NCBI GenBank assembly: GCA_037178675.1
Contig: JAYMGJ010000094.1
Location: 32,717 to 96,716 of the forward strand
DNA: 64,000 nt
Direction of reading: 5' to 3'
Source of the DNA: Scleroderma bovista
Lineage: Eukaryota > Basidiomycota > Agaricomycetes > Boletales > Sclerodermataceae
A program made the translations under genes and the position numbers. Below are positions 42,787 to 54,446 of this stretch, one piece after another (positions within the stretch are counted from its first letter, which is position 1; the number at the start of each line of letters is the position of its first letter). The notes beneath the pieces were generated by a model. It was not told the origin of the DNA. It made no database searches and was given only the letters and a program-made list of their open reading frames with translations.

Positions 42787-45037
42787 CTACCGCCAGGCAG
42801 CATGGTCCACCGGAATACAAAGTCGATCAGGAATCCGAGAATATCGCGGTCGAAACGAACGCCGGTTAGGAAATGGTCGTTCCAAGATTGGCTTCATCTC
42901 CACCGTCGCATGTGCCGTATCGATGGGAGACGCTTGGTGACGGATGCTCAAACAGCGTCTGGCTCTGGAAAGTAACAAGGCACTCTGGGCGAGTTAAGCA
43001 CGCCCGCGTGAGTAGGCAAGAGTTGGTATCTTTTACCGTGAACATGGAAGCAGAGAAACTGGCAAGTCGCCAAATACCCCCAACAAGACCAAAGAGGAGA
43101 TTCAACCGCGACGTGCTGGCGAGATCGGAACCAATCCCTGACGACGCCTTCTGAGAAGATCACAATGGAAGGCAGGACGACAAACCAGGCCAAAGATGGA
43201 GTACAGTGATGAGTATGGACTTGCCCCAATCCCAGTTATTTTCATGGCGCAATCTATCGACCAGTACAGTCGTGGTCTGATTGATCGATTCCAGCTCCTG
43301 ATGGGTTGTCTGTGTAAGTAGGTTGACGGTATCTATGAGTTGAAACATGGACGCGTGCACTTCTTGCTGGAGTGCATGGCTAGCCTGGGTTTGCGCCACA
43401 AACCCTTCTACTGACACCGATGTGTCTGATACCAAGCCAACCAGGCGTCCCACAGTCTATCTCAGTGACGTTGCCACCAGGGTGCATCAGCTATATTGCC
43501 AAGAGAAGGAAACTTGGCCATACGGTCTGCATCCCGATCAAATCACTGGCTACCATGCCGAGCTGGCGATGTACGTGTTCCTAGAGGCGGCCGTCGATTG
43601 ATCCGATAAACTATGGACACCACCACGACGCACCGCCGCATCTACGTTCCGAAGGCCCTCATGTTTGATGATGTCGAGGGCTGTGTTCAACTCCGAGACG
43701 ATAGATGCCCGGACCGAGGGAATGAGGTCAGCAAGCTTTGCCGAATGCTAATACATGAGTAAGAGTAGATTGGCCCATAGAGTTAAGCCAAAAGGGTGAA
43801 CTTAAACGTACCTCGTGTCCGATATCGACAAGCATTGCATGCAACTGATGGTCGTTAGTAATCAATGCGAGACGAAAGTCTAGTTACCTTTGTCGTGATA
43901 TCTGCATGATCAACACCATTGCGATGCTGGATTTCTTGCAACACATTCCGCATATCCGCAGCAAGCTAACCCCGGATGAGAGAGCACATTGGTCAAAGAC
44001 TTTACGTACCGATTGGAGGTTTTGATTAACTACGGTAGTTACCGTGTCTGATTGGTCACGCAGCCAAGTTGAGGTAATTTGCAGGGCCTGTACGATATCT
44101 TGCAAGTCCTTGAAGTTCATTCCGGTGAGCACCGAAAAGATGTGGGAGCATATCACGAAATTGGCACCTGATTAGCCTGTGCCCAAGACCGCTGAGTTGC
44201 CATAACGTTCTTCTCTCGTTCCGTGAGGAACCTAACGAGTGCTAGCTTTTCGGCGGTGATATTCCTGTATATCTCCTTGGCAACATCTGCGCCAAGTGAG
44301 ATGGAGACATAGAGCCTCGGTCCAGGACATACCAATGTCTGACCAGCGTCTAAACGCAAAACACAGCTGTGCTATTTAATAGCCGCCACCACCATCACGA
44401 TCCACGGAACGGAACTGCCAAGGCAGTACTTACGAATCTCTCGGAGGTACCCAGAGTAGCTTGACCAAAATTGCGCACTCCGGGAGAGGGCTCTGTCATA
44501 AATCAGATTTCATGAGCTGCTCCGATCGGCGAGAGTGTGAAATGCGCATACTCGACGCATTCAGCCTGTGTGTGACCGGACGGAACTTGACCCTTGGCAA
44601 AGGCTGCGCATTCCAGAGGGGGAGTATAGTGACGAGCCGTAGCAAGTTCACACAGAGTCATGGATATCGCAGCTTATATGCGGTGTCGTGTGCATCCGTT
44701 AGGCTAACTGAAGTACACACGTACCGTATATGCGCTCCTGTTCGTCCATGTGTGATTCCTCACAGCGAGATTTGACGCGTGCCATTGCGTCCTGGAAGCA
44801 GTCCGGCCTGCGATGGTATGCCTCGATGGTGTCTATCGCTACAATGTCACGTTCAGAGGGACACGGAAGTAGCAGGCGCATACTTTTACTTCTGAAGAGA
44901 GCAGACAGCTCTGTATCGGACAGCTCCACGGCGAGAAGGGGTTCGTCGTGCTGTCGTGTGTCAGACAACCACGACCACGCGAGCGCGCGAGTGCTGCACG
45001 ACACAGCGAGCAAAGCAGCGAACCAGCAACGCAGCAT
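42787..45037 (-). CDS. KAR5: Nuclear fusion protein, KAR5/Tht1 family
   Basis: A many-exon gene. Exon 1 (45037-44725) starts MLRCWFAALLAVSCSTRALA, a signal peptide. Exons 44672-44552 and 44492-44434 give AAISMTLCELATARHYTPPL, ECAAFAKG..., then ALSRSAQFWSSYSGYLREI. The cysteine-containing TLCE block and the W.SYSGY.REI motif are the core of the Kar5/Tht1/Brambleberry family. Later exons encode coiled-coil-like stretches (EIYRNITAEKLALVRFLTER; LQDIVQALQITSTWLRDQSD), then HALQQEVHASMFQLIDTVNL, a hydrophobic membrane region near WDWGKSILITVLHLWPG, and a basic tail (RIPDRLCIPVDHAAWR). Kar5 proteins sit in the ER/nuclear envelope and are needed for nuclear fusion after mating. One junction, near 43440-43650, did not close in frame under any intron I tried, so that part of the model is uncertain. 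Confidence 0.78.
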
Positions 45038-45186
45038 CGTCAACAAGAGACAGGGGAAAGCACGCCGAGATGCCGTCGTAGAATTCAATCTCCGATTTAA
45101 CCTTGATTCGATGGTCTGTACAGTTCTTCCTTTCTTGGCAGACACCCAATCAAGCCACTCGGGACGACGACAACGACGACAGCAAG

Positions 45187-45833
<647 letters not shown>

Positions 45834-46024
45834 GTCTGTGGAGTGCCTTTCATATGTCTTTGCTATGTATCCTAGTCCCACTATGACTGAGACCAAATAC
45901 ACAAGTTATGCAGCATTCTAATATTAGTGTGATGAGCGGAGTCTGGTGCAAATATTATTATTAGCCTACTCCCTCGTTTTGCGGTTTCGGTTTCCTTCCA
46001 CTCGTTCTACTAACTCACAAAAAC
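45834..46024. other. Promoter of the GPI-protein gene
   Basis: Short intergenic stretch after RPL42 containing TATTATTATTAG; nothing else noted. Confidence 0.35.
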
Positions 46025-47507
46025 ATGTTCTTACCCACCCTCGTCTCTCTTTTGTTGCTTTCTGCGTCGGGCACCGTCCACGCACGCCCCTGCGTCGCCT
46101 TTGACATCAACTGGAACCTCCTCGCATTTGGTCTCGACGGCAAAGACTGGAACGCCGGCCAACAGACCACCTGGACTGGCAGTGAGCGAGCTTTACTGTT
46201 TTTCGCTCTCTCTTACCGACACTATTCATGAACAGGTGGTTCTGCCACCGACATTACCACCTCTGGCCGACCGTATGCACTCACCCTCAGTTTTTCCCAC
46301 TTCGGCTAACAACTCCTGCAGCCCATTTGACGGCGACACTACCACTTGCTATCTTTCCCAGGTAATGTAACCCATACTCTGCGCACACAACGCTGTTGAC
46401 ACGAGGCGCGCCGCAGTATCTCAACGCCATCTATGTTCTCAACGGAGACTCGAAGAACCCCTCATCTATCTACATCTACGACGCGACCGCGGCGTCTTGG
46501 ACTACTCAAGCCGTCGACGCCGGATCATTTGATACATCCTCTTTCAACGCTATCCTGGACCATGATACCAACGTTTTCTGTGCGTCCATTGTCGCGAGTG
46601 TCCCTTTTCTCAAACTGACTCTCCCTCTAGATGCGCTCTCCCACAACACCCTCTGGCATTTGGATATGGGCTCCCTGAAAGCCGCCAATAGCACACCTGT
46701 CTCATGGGTCAACAACGAAGCAACACCATACCCGTCCCAGTATGTCCCTGTTATGGCCCTGGCACAGAACCACATCCATTTCCTCAATGTTCCCGGTGTT
46801 CCCGCCGGCTCTGCCGAAATCTTTGTTATTCACTGTACGTGTGTGCGGCGGTTGTGCGGTATATTGTTTACCTGGTATTGCACTTAACAGATTCGTACTT
46901 CCAGCCACAGCCTCAGGCATATCCTCTTCCTAATGGTAGTGCTTTCCCAGCTACCTTTGGCCAGGCGACGTCTTTCTTCCAGGATAGCAACTCCGTACGT
47001 GCACTATTATGCGCATCTGCACATTCGTTGACTGTTATGGTATAGGTCCAGCAAGAGTTTGCATTCATCCCCCAGGATTCGTCCGCGACCTACGTCATCA
47101 ACGTTGAGGTATAAAGCCCGCTTTCTATCCGAGCCACTGCTAACGTTGTCGTGCAGACCAACACCACTCAAGCTTTGGCTGGTCCCACCGTCCAAGACTC
47201 CAAAGCAACATACTTTGCAGGAGTCACATCCCTCGTACAGCTTACCAACAACGGTGCCGTTTACTTCCTTCCCTACACCGAAGGCCAAGATAGTACCAAT
47301 GCTGCTGCCACCTGGTCCCGTGTAAGCAATCTTGCTTCGGTTGCTCCTCCTTCAACTTCTACTGGCTCTTCTGCTGCGACCTCTGCTGCGGCCTCTGGGA
47401 CGAATGGTTCATCCCCTTCTGGTTCGAACGGTGCCATGGCTCTGTCTAATATACATCTGGAATTGATCCTGGGTGCTGTTCTTGGTGCAGTTGCTTGCCT
47501 TCTTTAA
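46025..47507 (+). CDS. Secreted, probably GPI-anchored glycoprotein
   Basis: Eight exons (46025-46181, 46236-46272, 46322-46361, 46417-46579, 46631-46834, 46891-46994, 47046-47108, 47157-47507) give 372 residues. The start MFLPTLVSLLLLSASGTVHA is a signal peptide. The body has segments like YLNAIYVLNGDSKNPSSIYI, YDATAASWTTQAVDAGSFD and LWHLDMGSLKAANSTPVSW, reminiscent of beta-propeller or kelch-like blades. The end is a Ser/Thr/Ala/Gly tract (STSTGSSAATSAAASGTNGS) followed by a hydrophobic tail (LELILGAVLGAVACLL), as expected for GPI attachment. Several NxS/T sequons occur. The likely site is the plasma membrane or cell wall; no enzymatic motif is seen and the role is unknown. Confidence 0.82.
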
Positions 47508-47677
47508 TCAACCATATATCTTGCATATGGACAGCTTGGATACAGCTTGGATACCATACTTACCACTACTTACGGACTGTGTCGAACTCACATTCTTCGG
47601 TTGTAGTTTCGGTAGTCTACATGCTATCGATCGTTGTTTGTGTGAAGGAGATTACTGTGTGTGATAAGTAGTAACAA

Positions 47678-48471
47678 TCAACATGATGGATCCTCTGTGC
47701 TTTCCCCCATTCGTTCACATATACTCATAGCCTTGTCATGGAACTCCATCGGAACGCCACCCCGGTCATTGGGTAGAAGTATATGGGGTAGAACCCGCGT
47801 ATGAAATAATCGGTGTGTAACAGCACCGCCCTACAAACAATATTAACCGTGTTACATCCCACAACTAAGACCATATAAAAAAACATACGAATTGATGGTA
47901 GACACCTCCAATCACAGCCTGGACGGCCTCACCCATGACTTTGTATAGCCCTACGCTCCTCACTATGCCCGGATTAGCAGCGAGTGCATCTGTCAGGTCC
48001 GCATCGGGGAGGTGACCCTGTGCTGCCTGGATAGTGTCTCGCGAGATCGGGGGTGTCCAACGCAGAGCTCCACCCAGTGACCAGTGTGGTGCGACATGTT
48101 CACCGAGAAGGGATGTATTAAGTGCGCGTGAAACGAGTGTATCGTAGTCGTGATTGTGTGGTGACCCTTTCACTGCACCATGGATGAAGAGAAGATAGTA
48201 CGAATCTAGCACGCGCCGGCCTGGTGCGTGTCAGAAGCGAAAAGTGAATAAGACTGCGGTACACACCGACGAAAGCGAGGCGTCCGTTGTGTCCGTGGAT
48301 GGCGTCCTTGTGGCTACCGTGAGTGAGGATTCGTTTTGCTAGTTCAGGTGGAAATTGCAGCGGTGCAAAGACAGAATTGAGGTGCGCAGAGAAGGGTGAG
48401 TCGACGGTTGAGCTGGCTATTCCCCGTGTCAGTCTCAGTCTTGTCCTCGGTCGTGGCAGCAGACGCGACAT
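47678..48471 (-). CDS. MRPL3: Mitochondrial large-subunit ribosomal protein mL44 (RNase III-like)
   Basis: Three exons in transcript order (48471-48267, 48220-47889, 47830-47678) give 229 residues. The start MSRLLPRPRTRLRLTRGIAS is a mitochondrial presequence. FPPELAKRILTHGSHKDAIH, GRLAFVGRRVLDSYYLLF and KVMGEAVQAVIGGVYHQFGG follow the degenerate RNase III fold of Mrpl3/mL44, and HRLFHTRVLPHILLP is the usual last helix. The double-stranded RNA-binding domain of longer relatives is absent or very short. The catalytic acidic residues of true RNase III enzymes are not evident, in line with a structural role in the mitoribosome. An upstream in-frame ATG at 48522 exists, but the chosen start begins the presequence. 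The start lies 94 bases from that of the divergent gene on the plus strand. Confidence 0.82.
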
Positions 48472-48565
48472 TGCAGAAAAAAACGCAAGACACGGTGGAA
48501 AGAAGGAAATGTCACGTGACAACGATCAACTGTTCCCTTCAACGTATGAACTTCAACGCTTTGCC
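48472..48565. promoter_or_regulatory. 94-base divergent promoter between mL44 and Scm3-like gene
   Basis: Both start codons face away from this short interval. It contains GTCACGTGAC at 48511-48520, a palindromic CACGTG E-box that could bind a basic helix-loop-helix factor such as a Cbf1-type protein. The motif is visible; any factor is inferred. Confidence 0.5.
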
Positions 48566-49969
48566 ATGTCGAAATCTAACCCAAAGACGAACGCGCTGGA
48601 AGACCATCTACGACCGGCAAAGCGACCGCGACTCACGTCAACACCTTCATCATCGCGGTCGTCGTCGTCGCTGAGGACTTCCAAGAGCTCAACCCCACCC
48701 ACTGACATCGACTCGGCGCGGAAGGCATCTGCGCAGCGTGTTCTCAATGTATGGTCACAACTTGCGGAGAGATACAATAAGCGTCTGGACGAGGACGACA
48801 TTATAGACCTATACAGTGGCGCGATCATCAAGGACAGAGGTGTACTTAGTAGATCGGGCAAGGACTACAACATCGGGGACTTTGCAGGGGACGACGTTGA
48901 TGCCGATGCACACGATGACAGCGAGGAGGAGCCGGACGAAGATGAGGAGGCAGACGAGCTCGATATGTTGCCGCGCAGACAGCCAGATACAGAGCAAGAC
49001 TTTAAGACATTGCTGAGAGGCGTGCCACCGCTTTCGGCGAGTGCGGATGCGAGCGATTTGGAGGAGTTTATGGAGGCTGAAAAGAGGATGAGGGAAATTG
49101 ATGAAGATGAGGAGGAGGAGTTGGATCTGCACTCGTTGCACAAAATACGAAAGAGCCCTAAGCGGGAAACTGTGAAGTCAAGGCGGGAGGAGACCGTTGA
49201 GGAGGAGGACACAGGGGAAGACCAGGAAAGCCGAATCGAGTCGTCTGAGGATGAACTGGCCGTATGGGATAACGATAAATCTACCCCGGTACATCCAACA
49301 CACCAGCCAAAGGCCCCGTTCCCCGAAACTAAACAACCAGAGATCATCGAACTCACAGATTCGGACTCGGACTCGGACTCGGACAGAGAATTCTCGCTGC
49401 TTCTGCAGCGTCCATCGCGGAAACGGACACGCACCGTCTCACCATCGCCCCGCCCTCTCATACCGCATCATTACCCCTCTCCCTTTCCGTCAATACCACA
49501 CAGCCGGCTCGACAACTACAACTACGAGGAACTTTCCCCGCCGCCGCCGCCGCCACCCCCGCCAATACCCTTCGACCCCGTACGTGCACAGCAAGCGCAA
49601 TATCTCCTCGCACAAGCAATGCACCAGCTATCCTACCTCATGTCCTCGGCACTCCCCGCTTGCTCTCCTTACCCAACGCCCCCCCAGTCCTCGTCCGTCT
49701 CCTCTTCCAGTGTGCCCCCTAAATGTGACAGCTCACCCTCCGTCTCCCATTCGCGCGGCCCTCATGCACGGAGCATGCTCCCTCCAACGCGGCTTTCGCT
49801 CTCCTCACTACCGCCATCCTCGCCGACACTGTCGACCTCGTCGTCGTTGTCGATGCATCCCCCAGACGAACGACGTGCTCCAAGTCGAGCACATAATCAG
49901 ACCAGCCCTAGAAAAGTATCATTTAAAATCGAAAAAGGAACGCCTCGGTCTAATATTTATCGCAAGTAA
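48566..49969 (+). CDS. Candidate Scm3/HJURP-like centromere histone chaperone
   Basis: An intronless frame of 467 residues from MSKSNPKTNALEDH. The only folded-looking segment is residues about 52-100: RVLNVWSQLAERYNKRLDED, then DIIDLYSGAIIKDRGVLSRS and GKDYNIGDF. An arrangement of W..L..RY....EDD.IDL.TG.I..DRG.L is what I know from the fungal Scm3 domain, which binds the centromeric histone Cse4/CENP-A and deposits it. Long acidic tracts follow (DSEEEPDEDEEADELD, EIDEDEEEELDLH), as expected in a histone chaperone. Then come a DSDSDSD-rich region, Pro/Ser-rich disorder and a short basic end. The open frame continues upstream to 48323, but that part overlaps the mL44 coding region on the other strand and is rejected. 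The assignment rests on one motif, so it is tentative. Confidence 0.55.
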   Translation: MSKSNPKTNALEDHLRPAKRPRLTSTPSSSRSSSSLRTSKSSTPPTDIDSARKASAQRVLNVWSQLAERYNKRLDEDDIIDLYSGAIIKDRGVLSRSGKDYNIGDFAGDDVDADAHDDSEEEPDEDEEADELDMLPRRQPDTEQDFKTLLRGVPPLSASADASDLEEFMEAEKRMREIDEDEEEELDLHSLHKIRKSPKRETVKSRREETVEEEDTGEDQESRIESSEDELAVWDNDKSTPVHPTHQPKAPFPETKQPEIIELTDSDSDSDSDREFSLLLQRPSRKRTRTVSPSPRPLIPHHYPSPFPSIPHSRLDNYNYEELSPPPPPPPPPIPFDPVRAQQAQYLLAQAMHQLSYLMSSALPACSPYPTPPQSSSVSSSSVPPKCDSSPSVSHSRGPHARSMLPPTRLSLSSLPPSSPTLSTSSSLSMHPPDERRAPSRAHNQTSPRKVSFKIEKGTPRSNIYRK

Positions 49970-50527
49970 TCCGTATCGATTTTATTATGCACGTGTGGTC
50001 TCGTAAGTAGCCTGTCTATGCCCATTATTTATCTATTCATTGGGACATAGAGAGGTTACGTGCTATTTGAGATATATGAGACAGCAGTGCAATGGTCGGC
50101 GTGTAAGATGCATCTTTGAATAAGAATCATCATTGGCAGTGGCCTGATCATGAATCCAAGTTACTACTTGGCAGGTACGTTTTCCAGGAGAAATGCAATG
50201 CACCACACGGCCATCTAGATGCCCACCCCAGCCCACGGGCAGCATTATTAACGGGTCTAAGTCCTCGCCGTACTTATCTTGGCCATCCCATCAAGTTACG
50301 ATCACAAAACGTTCGCATTTGGCGCCATCTGGGCACCAATTTCCCTTAATGCTTCTACGTCGCCTGGCAGATGCGGAAGCAACACCCATTACGACGACTC
50401 CTGGGTGCAATTCCCAAAACCCCTGAGTTCATGGCCGACCTTCGGCCATGCTGTACGGATGGTCGATAGACGCGGTCCCGTGGAAAAGTCTGGGTCCTGA
50501 AACGTCCCTGCGCGCTAGATATGGTAT
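49970..50527. other. Gap after the Scm3-like gene
   Basis: No gene is supported. Short frames such as 50279-50500 have no signal. Confidence 0.4.
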
Positions 50528-50960
50528 CTAGGTGTCTGTGCCTTTGGCGACGATGATGGCATACAGATCCTGCCGCGAATCGTAGACGAGTGCGCGAATC
50601 TAGCCAATATGAGGTTAGTTGGTAGGTTCGAAATTCATTTCGGCACAATGTTCAGACCTTTAGAACGTGAGGAACGTTCAGGTAGGTTGCCGTCCTGAGT
50701 ATGTGTGTACCTGAGAGGCATCATCGCTACCTTTCCTCGTATCGCGCCGTAATACCTAATCAAGATGACCGGAGCGCTGACGCTGGTATCCCGTTGTCAA
50801 TACAGCTATTCCCAGTCCCTGTTGACGTTGAACAGCGAAACGTGGGCGGGGATCAATCCGGAAAGTACTGTCAGGTACATTATGTGAATAACAACCTCCC
50901 TCAAATTCAAAATGGTTGAAAGTATCGTACTGGGATGAATATCTGTAACATATATTACCA
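50528..50960 (-). CDS. Fragment of an unrecognised multi-exon gene
   Basis: Two spliced pieces are clear in transcript order: exon 50694-50658 (RTATYLNVPHVLK) and last exon 50599-50528 (IRALVYDSRQDLYAIIVAKG, ending TDT and a TAG stop), joined by a 58-base GT..AG intron in correct phase. Further upstream ITARYEE and LTVLSGLIPAHVSLFNVNRD look coding, but their junctions include a doubtful 36-base intron or a stop. I cannot name the family. It may be a small intact gene or the 3' remnant of a larger one. Confidence 0.3.
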
Positions 50961-51110
50961 TAGAGCGCCTGTGGGTAGCTATTATATTATAAATTCAAAA
51001 CACACTGCCCTGCAGCCATCATAGACGAAATCAAACCGTAAAAAAAAATGAACCAGCGAAGGCATCCAATCTGATCATACTTACCCCACAGAGAGAGATC
51101 TAAGACATAT

Positions 51111-53640
51111 TCAATTAATTCGTTTGTCTGTCAGCACATCTCCGTTCCCCAGCCCTTCGAAACATCGAATAAGATCTTTCACGCTGCTTTTCCTTCGAAG
51201 TGGCTCAGCAACAGCTTGGGGTTCGGTGCGAGCGTGCTTGCTTGGAGACCAATGTTTCAGCTCGACGAGGCGGCGCGCCCGGACAGGGACGGGGATCATG
51301 GATTTTTTGGGAAGGGAGGCGTGCCTGAGGTGGACCCGCTCTTTGGGGTGCGGGAGCTTTGGCTCAGGTGGGCACTGTAAAATTGTGATAGGGCCTCTGC
51401 CGCTCGCGTCCAGGTTCGAGAACGGCGGCGGCTCGGGCCTCCGAGTGATCTCGCTTGTGGATTCTATGTTCTGCCCCACGGGGGCACTGTCGTTAAGCGT
51501 AAGTGTGGGCGGTGAAATAGCGCGGGCCTTCTGAAGTAGAGTTTGATATCGGAAAGTTGGGCCGCATAAAGCGGGGGTGACATTAGCTTTGTCTCTGTGC
51601 CCGGACGGCAGCCGTTGTTGCCTCCTGATGAGAATCTCCAACCTGAGCAACAAATTTGTCCTGTCAATACAATCGCCGCATCAGCCAACTGAGCAAAAAG
51701 GATGTAATATATACACTTTACCTAGACCATTCGGGGCCAAAGCTGCGTAGCACGTTATCTCCCCCAATCTCTGCCGTGAATCTGTCCAAGATTGCATCCT
51801 TAGAGATCAGATCAAAAGGGGCTAGAAGCTCAGTAGTTTGATGGTGTGATGCTCCAACTGCCAACCGCTCAGCAACGAGACACTTGTCCAGATGTTTCCA
51901 GTCTTTGCGTGTCCACTCGCCTGTCCTTGTGTGGTAGTTTTGCTCAGTTAACATGCTGTCCTCTATGCTGCGCCATATTCCCAGCAGAGAAGTGTCTTCC
52001 GAGGGGGCCACTACGTCGAATCCGTGGATAGTCTGTCGTCTTTGTTTCGCACCCGCATAGGGTTTGGTTATGCCAGCATTCCCAACGGTTTTTCGACGTT
52101 TGCGTTTGGAGAAACTGGGCGAAGCCAACAAGCAGTCATAGTCATGCTGAGAGAAAAGTGAGCATGCGTTCAGCTGCGATGATATACAAATATACCAGCT
52201 CGAGTATGGCGGCCGCACGAGCAGCCGTTGTTGCATCCCCACTAGTTACTTTGACAACATCGGTGTCAACTTCTTCATCGTCGTCCAAAGACTCTTCCGG
52301 AACACAGTTCGGCTGAGCGGGAGCTGCAGCAGACGAGCAAAGCTTTGTAGCAGCTGGAAGTGATACACTCTCTGAACCCTGGCCACCCTCCGCTGCTGCT
52401 ACTTCGCGTGCATCTATATCTCCGAATATATCTTCTTCCGCGCCTGACAGCGGGAGAGATCTTTCCAATATTTCGCTGTAGGGAAATGGGCTAACAGGCC
52501 TCCCCCAGGATTCCATCCTCTCTCTTGTCCCACTGGTCGGGGGATCTGCCTTGGTAGGCACCATAACCATCTTGTACTTTCCTGTATATTCCCCGGTGAG
52601 ATTAAAATCGTCATCAGAATCGCTCCATCCGTCACTATCCAGCTGTTCAGGCGCATCTGGAATTGCAAAAACAGGGAGAAAGTCCCTGTCACTGACATCA
52701 CCAAAATCGTCCACGCGCCCTCCGGATAGACGAGCTGCGAACGATGTAGGCTGGTCCCGTGACGGGGAACCATTGCATGGAGAAGAGAAAAGCGTTGGAG
52801 TAAAGCGGCACCGTAATGAAGTTGGTCGTTTGTCCGATAGAAGCAGAGGATCTTCGGAAGGGGAAGGGGGCCGGAATGCCTGCGAGAGATCTACTTCTGG
52901 TGGTTCACTTTTCACATGCGAAGATTTCAACCTCGTCGATGTCTTTCGTTTGCTGGATTTCTGGAGCCTAGGTGTTTCGAAGGGAAGGTTGATAATTTCG
53001 ATCTCTTTCGGAGGGGTGAATCGTTCGCTGGGGGGCTCGTATGCTGGAGTAATGGACCGCGACCGCATTCGACATTTTCGACTCGGACATTCGCCGGGTG
53101 GCATGAAGTCTGCATGCACGTTGTTCGCGTGCACTGATTTGTAGAGAACGCGTTTCGTCGGACTGCCACATGTACAAGTGGAAGGTGCCTTCTTCGGTGA
53201 TGGAGATCGCAGATCAGTGGCAGATGGGGTCGTCCGTTTGCGTTTCACAACCTTCGACGTGCCGTGTCGCGTCGGGGTAGAGGGGTGTGGTTTGGTTGTA
53301 TGTGACCGAGAAATGGATTTGGACTGGCCAGGATGAGTCTTGGGGGCTGATAGAAGTGACAATGTTAGTATCTCACCGGTGTCCCGTCGGCGTTCTTAGA
53401 AGCCTTATTAGACATGAAGTCGTCGTCGTCATTGTCCAAGATTTGGCTGGATGGAGGGGTTAACAAGCCGGGGTTGAAGCCGCTGGTTTCATCCGCTGAT
53501 TGTTCGCGGGACACGCCTCGCGGCTTCAACGTGGACTTGGACGGCGAGGCTCTTGCATGACTTAGAGGTGTTCTGCTGCTTCTATGATTCATGGTAGTAG
53601 TGCCAGTGCTACTGCCACCAGGCCCTGCTGGTTTCTGCAT
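51111..53640 (-). CDS. Large, mostly disordered nuclear protein of unknown function
   Basis: Four exons in transcript order (53640-53377, 53323-52196, 52146-51722, 51660-51111) give 788 residues. The first 300 residues are basic and Ser/Pro-rich with likely nuclear signals (KVVKRKRTTPSATDL, KSSKRKTSTRLKSSHVK) and a Cys-containing patch (STCTCGSPTKRVLY, PGECPSRKCRMRS). A conserved-looking block follows: DDFNLTGEYTGKYKMVMVPT, KADPPTSGTRERMESWGRPV, SPFPYSEIL. After an acidic stretch comes a second ordered block, TRKDWKHLDKCLVAERLAVG and FDLISKDAILDRF, and a Pro-rich end. No enzymatic motif is visible. All exon phases close. It starts divergently from the small gene at 53899-54446 only if a further promoter lies between; the two genes are in fact on the same strand. 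Confidence 0.68.
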
Positions 53641-53898
53641 CGATGATTTACAATGACATAGAGTTGAACAGACACGTGATGATGGACTATTGATCACGTG
53701 ATAAATAAATCAGGAGACCAGCAAAACATTCCAACTGGCATTCTACAGTAGTTTCGATCAGAATAGTATTGCTATACTCTCCAAGGAACGCGAATAAGGT
53801 ACTCGTGGCAGTCGTAACAAGGTCGTAAACGGGTCGTGACAGAAATCGTGAGTCTAGTATCATGTCGTAGAGAGGAAAATGGCGAATGCAAATCTCGG
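53641..53898. other. Upstream of the 51-53 kb gene
   Basis: 258 bases between two minus-strand genes, presumably promoter. GATCACGTGATAAATAAATC near 53692-53711 contains a CACGTG core, like the mL44/Scm3-like promoter. Confidence 0.45.
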
Positions 53899-54446
53899 TC
53901 ATGAAGTTGACGCGTCCAGCTTTGGTGATCGGGGCACAACTATGCTTTCGCTCAGCCCGCGCAGTCGGCCGTTGACATTTACGTCTGATGGTACGCGTGA
54001 ATATCGTTTGGACACCAACGACGAGTCATCTTGCGAACGGTTGAAAAAGTCGTCCTCCTCTCCTTCGTAAGGTGACGTTCCGGAATTTATCTATGTCCAT
54101 GTTATCAGTTGCAGTTAGAGAAATGTCTCGCACAGAGGGGCTGCATACGAACCCACTGCTTGAGTACATCTGCTACCCTCGACGCCTCCTCAGCAGTAAA
54201 TGTCACGTCCGTCCCCTTCTCAGCGTGTAACCTCATGAGCTCACTCAGCGTTCGTCCTCCCCTGCCTGCACAACTTCGGCCAGGCGTGTAGTCTGTGCCA
54301 TCCGCAGGGAATATCACCGAATTCCGCGGTGTTATGCCCGAGGAAGCCTGGCTATTATTGGGAGGCTGAATGTCGCTCTCTGAGCGGTCCCAATCATCCG
54401 AGACTAACGAAAGCGAAGAAAGCGTGAAGGTCTCCTTGGAAGACAT
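53899..54446 (-). CDS. Small conserved fungal protein, unknown function
   Basis: Two exons in transcript order (54446-54153, 54090-53899) give 161 residues. The core is RTLSELMRLHAEKGTDVTFT, AEEASRVADVLKQW and, directly after the intron, INSGTSPYEGEDDFF. A short helical pair followed by a Ser/Thr-rich SPYEGEDDFF motif looks like a conserved peptide signature in basidiomycete proteins, from memory. The N-terminus is Ser-rich, the C-terminus basic and Ser-rich; no membrane segment or cofactor motif is present. The spliced reading is preferred over the unspliced one, which would add an unrelated VRMQPLCARHF tail. Confidence 0.7.

Noticed and set aside
48323..48565. Upstream extension of the long plus-strand open frame that contains the Scm3-like gene
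   Set aside because: It overlaps the first exon of mL44 on the other strand, has no conserved look, and an ATG at 48566 begins the plausible protein.
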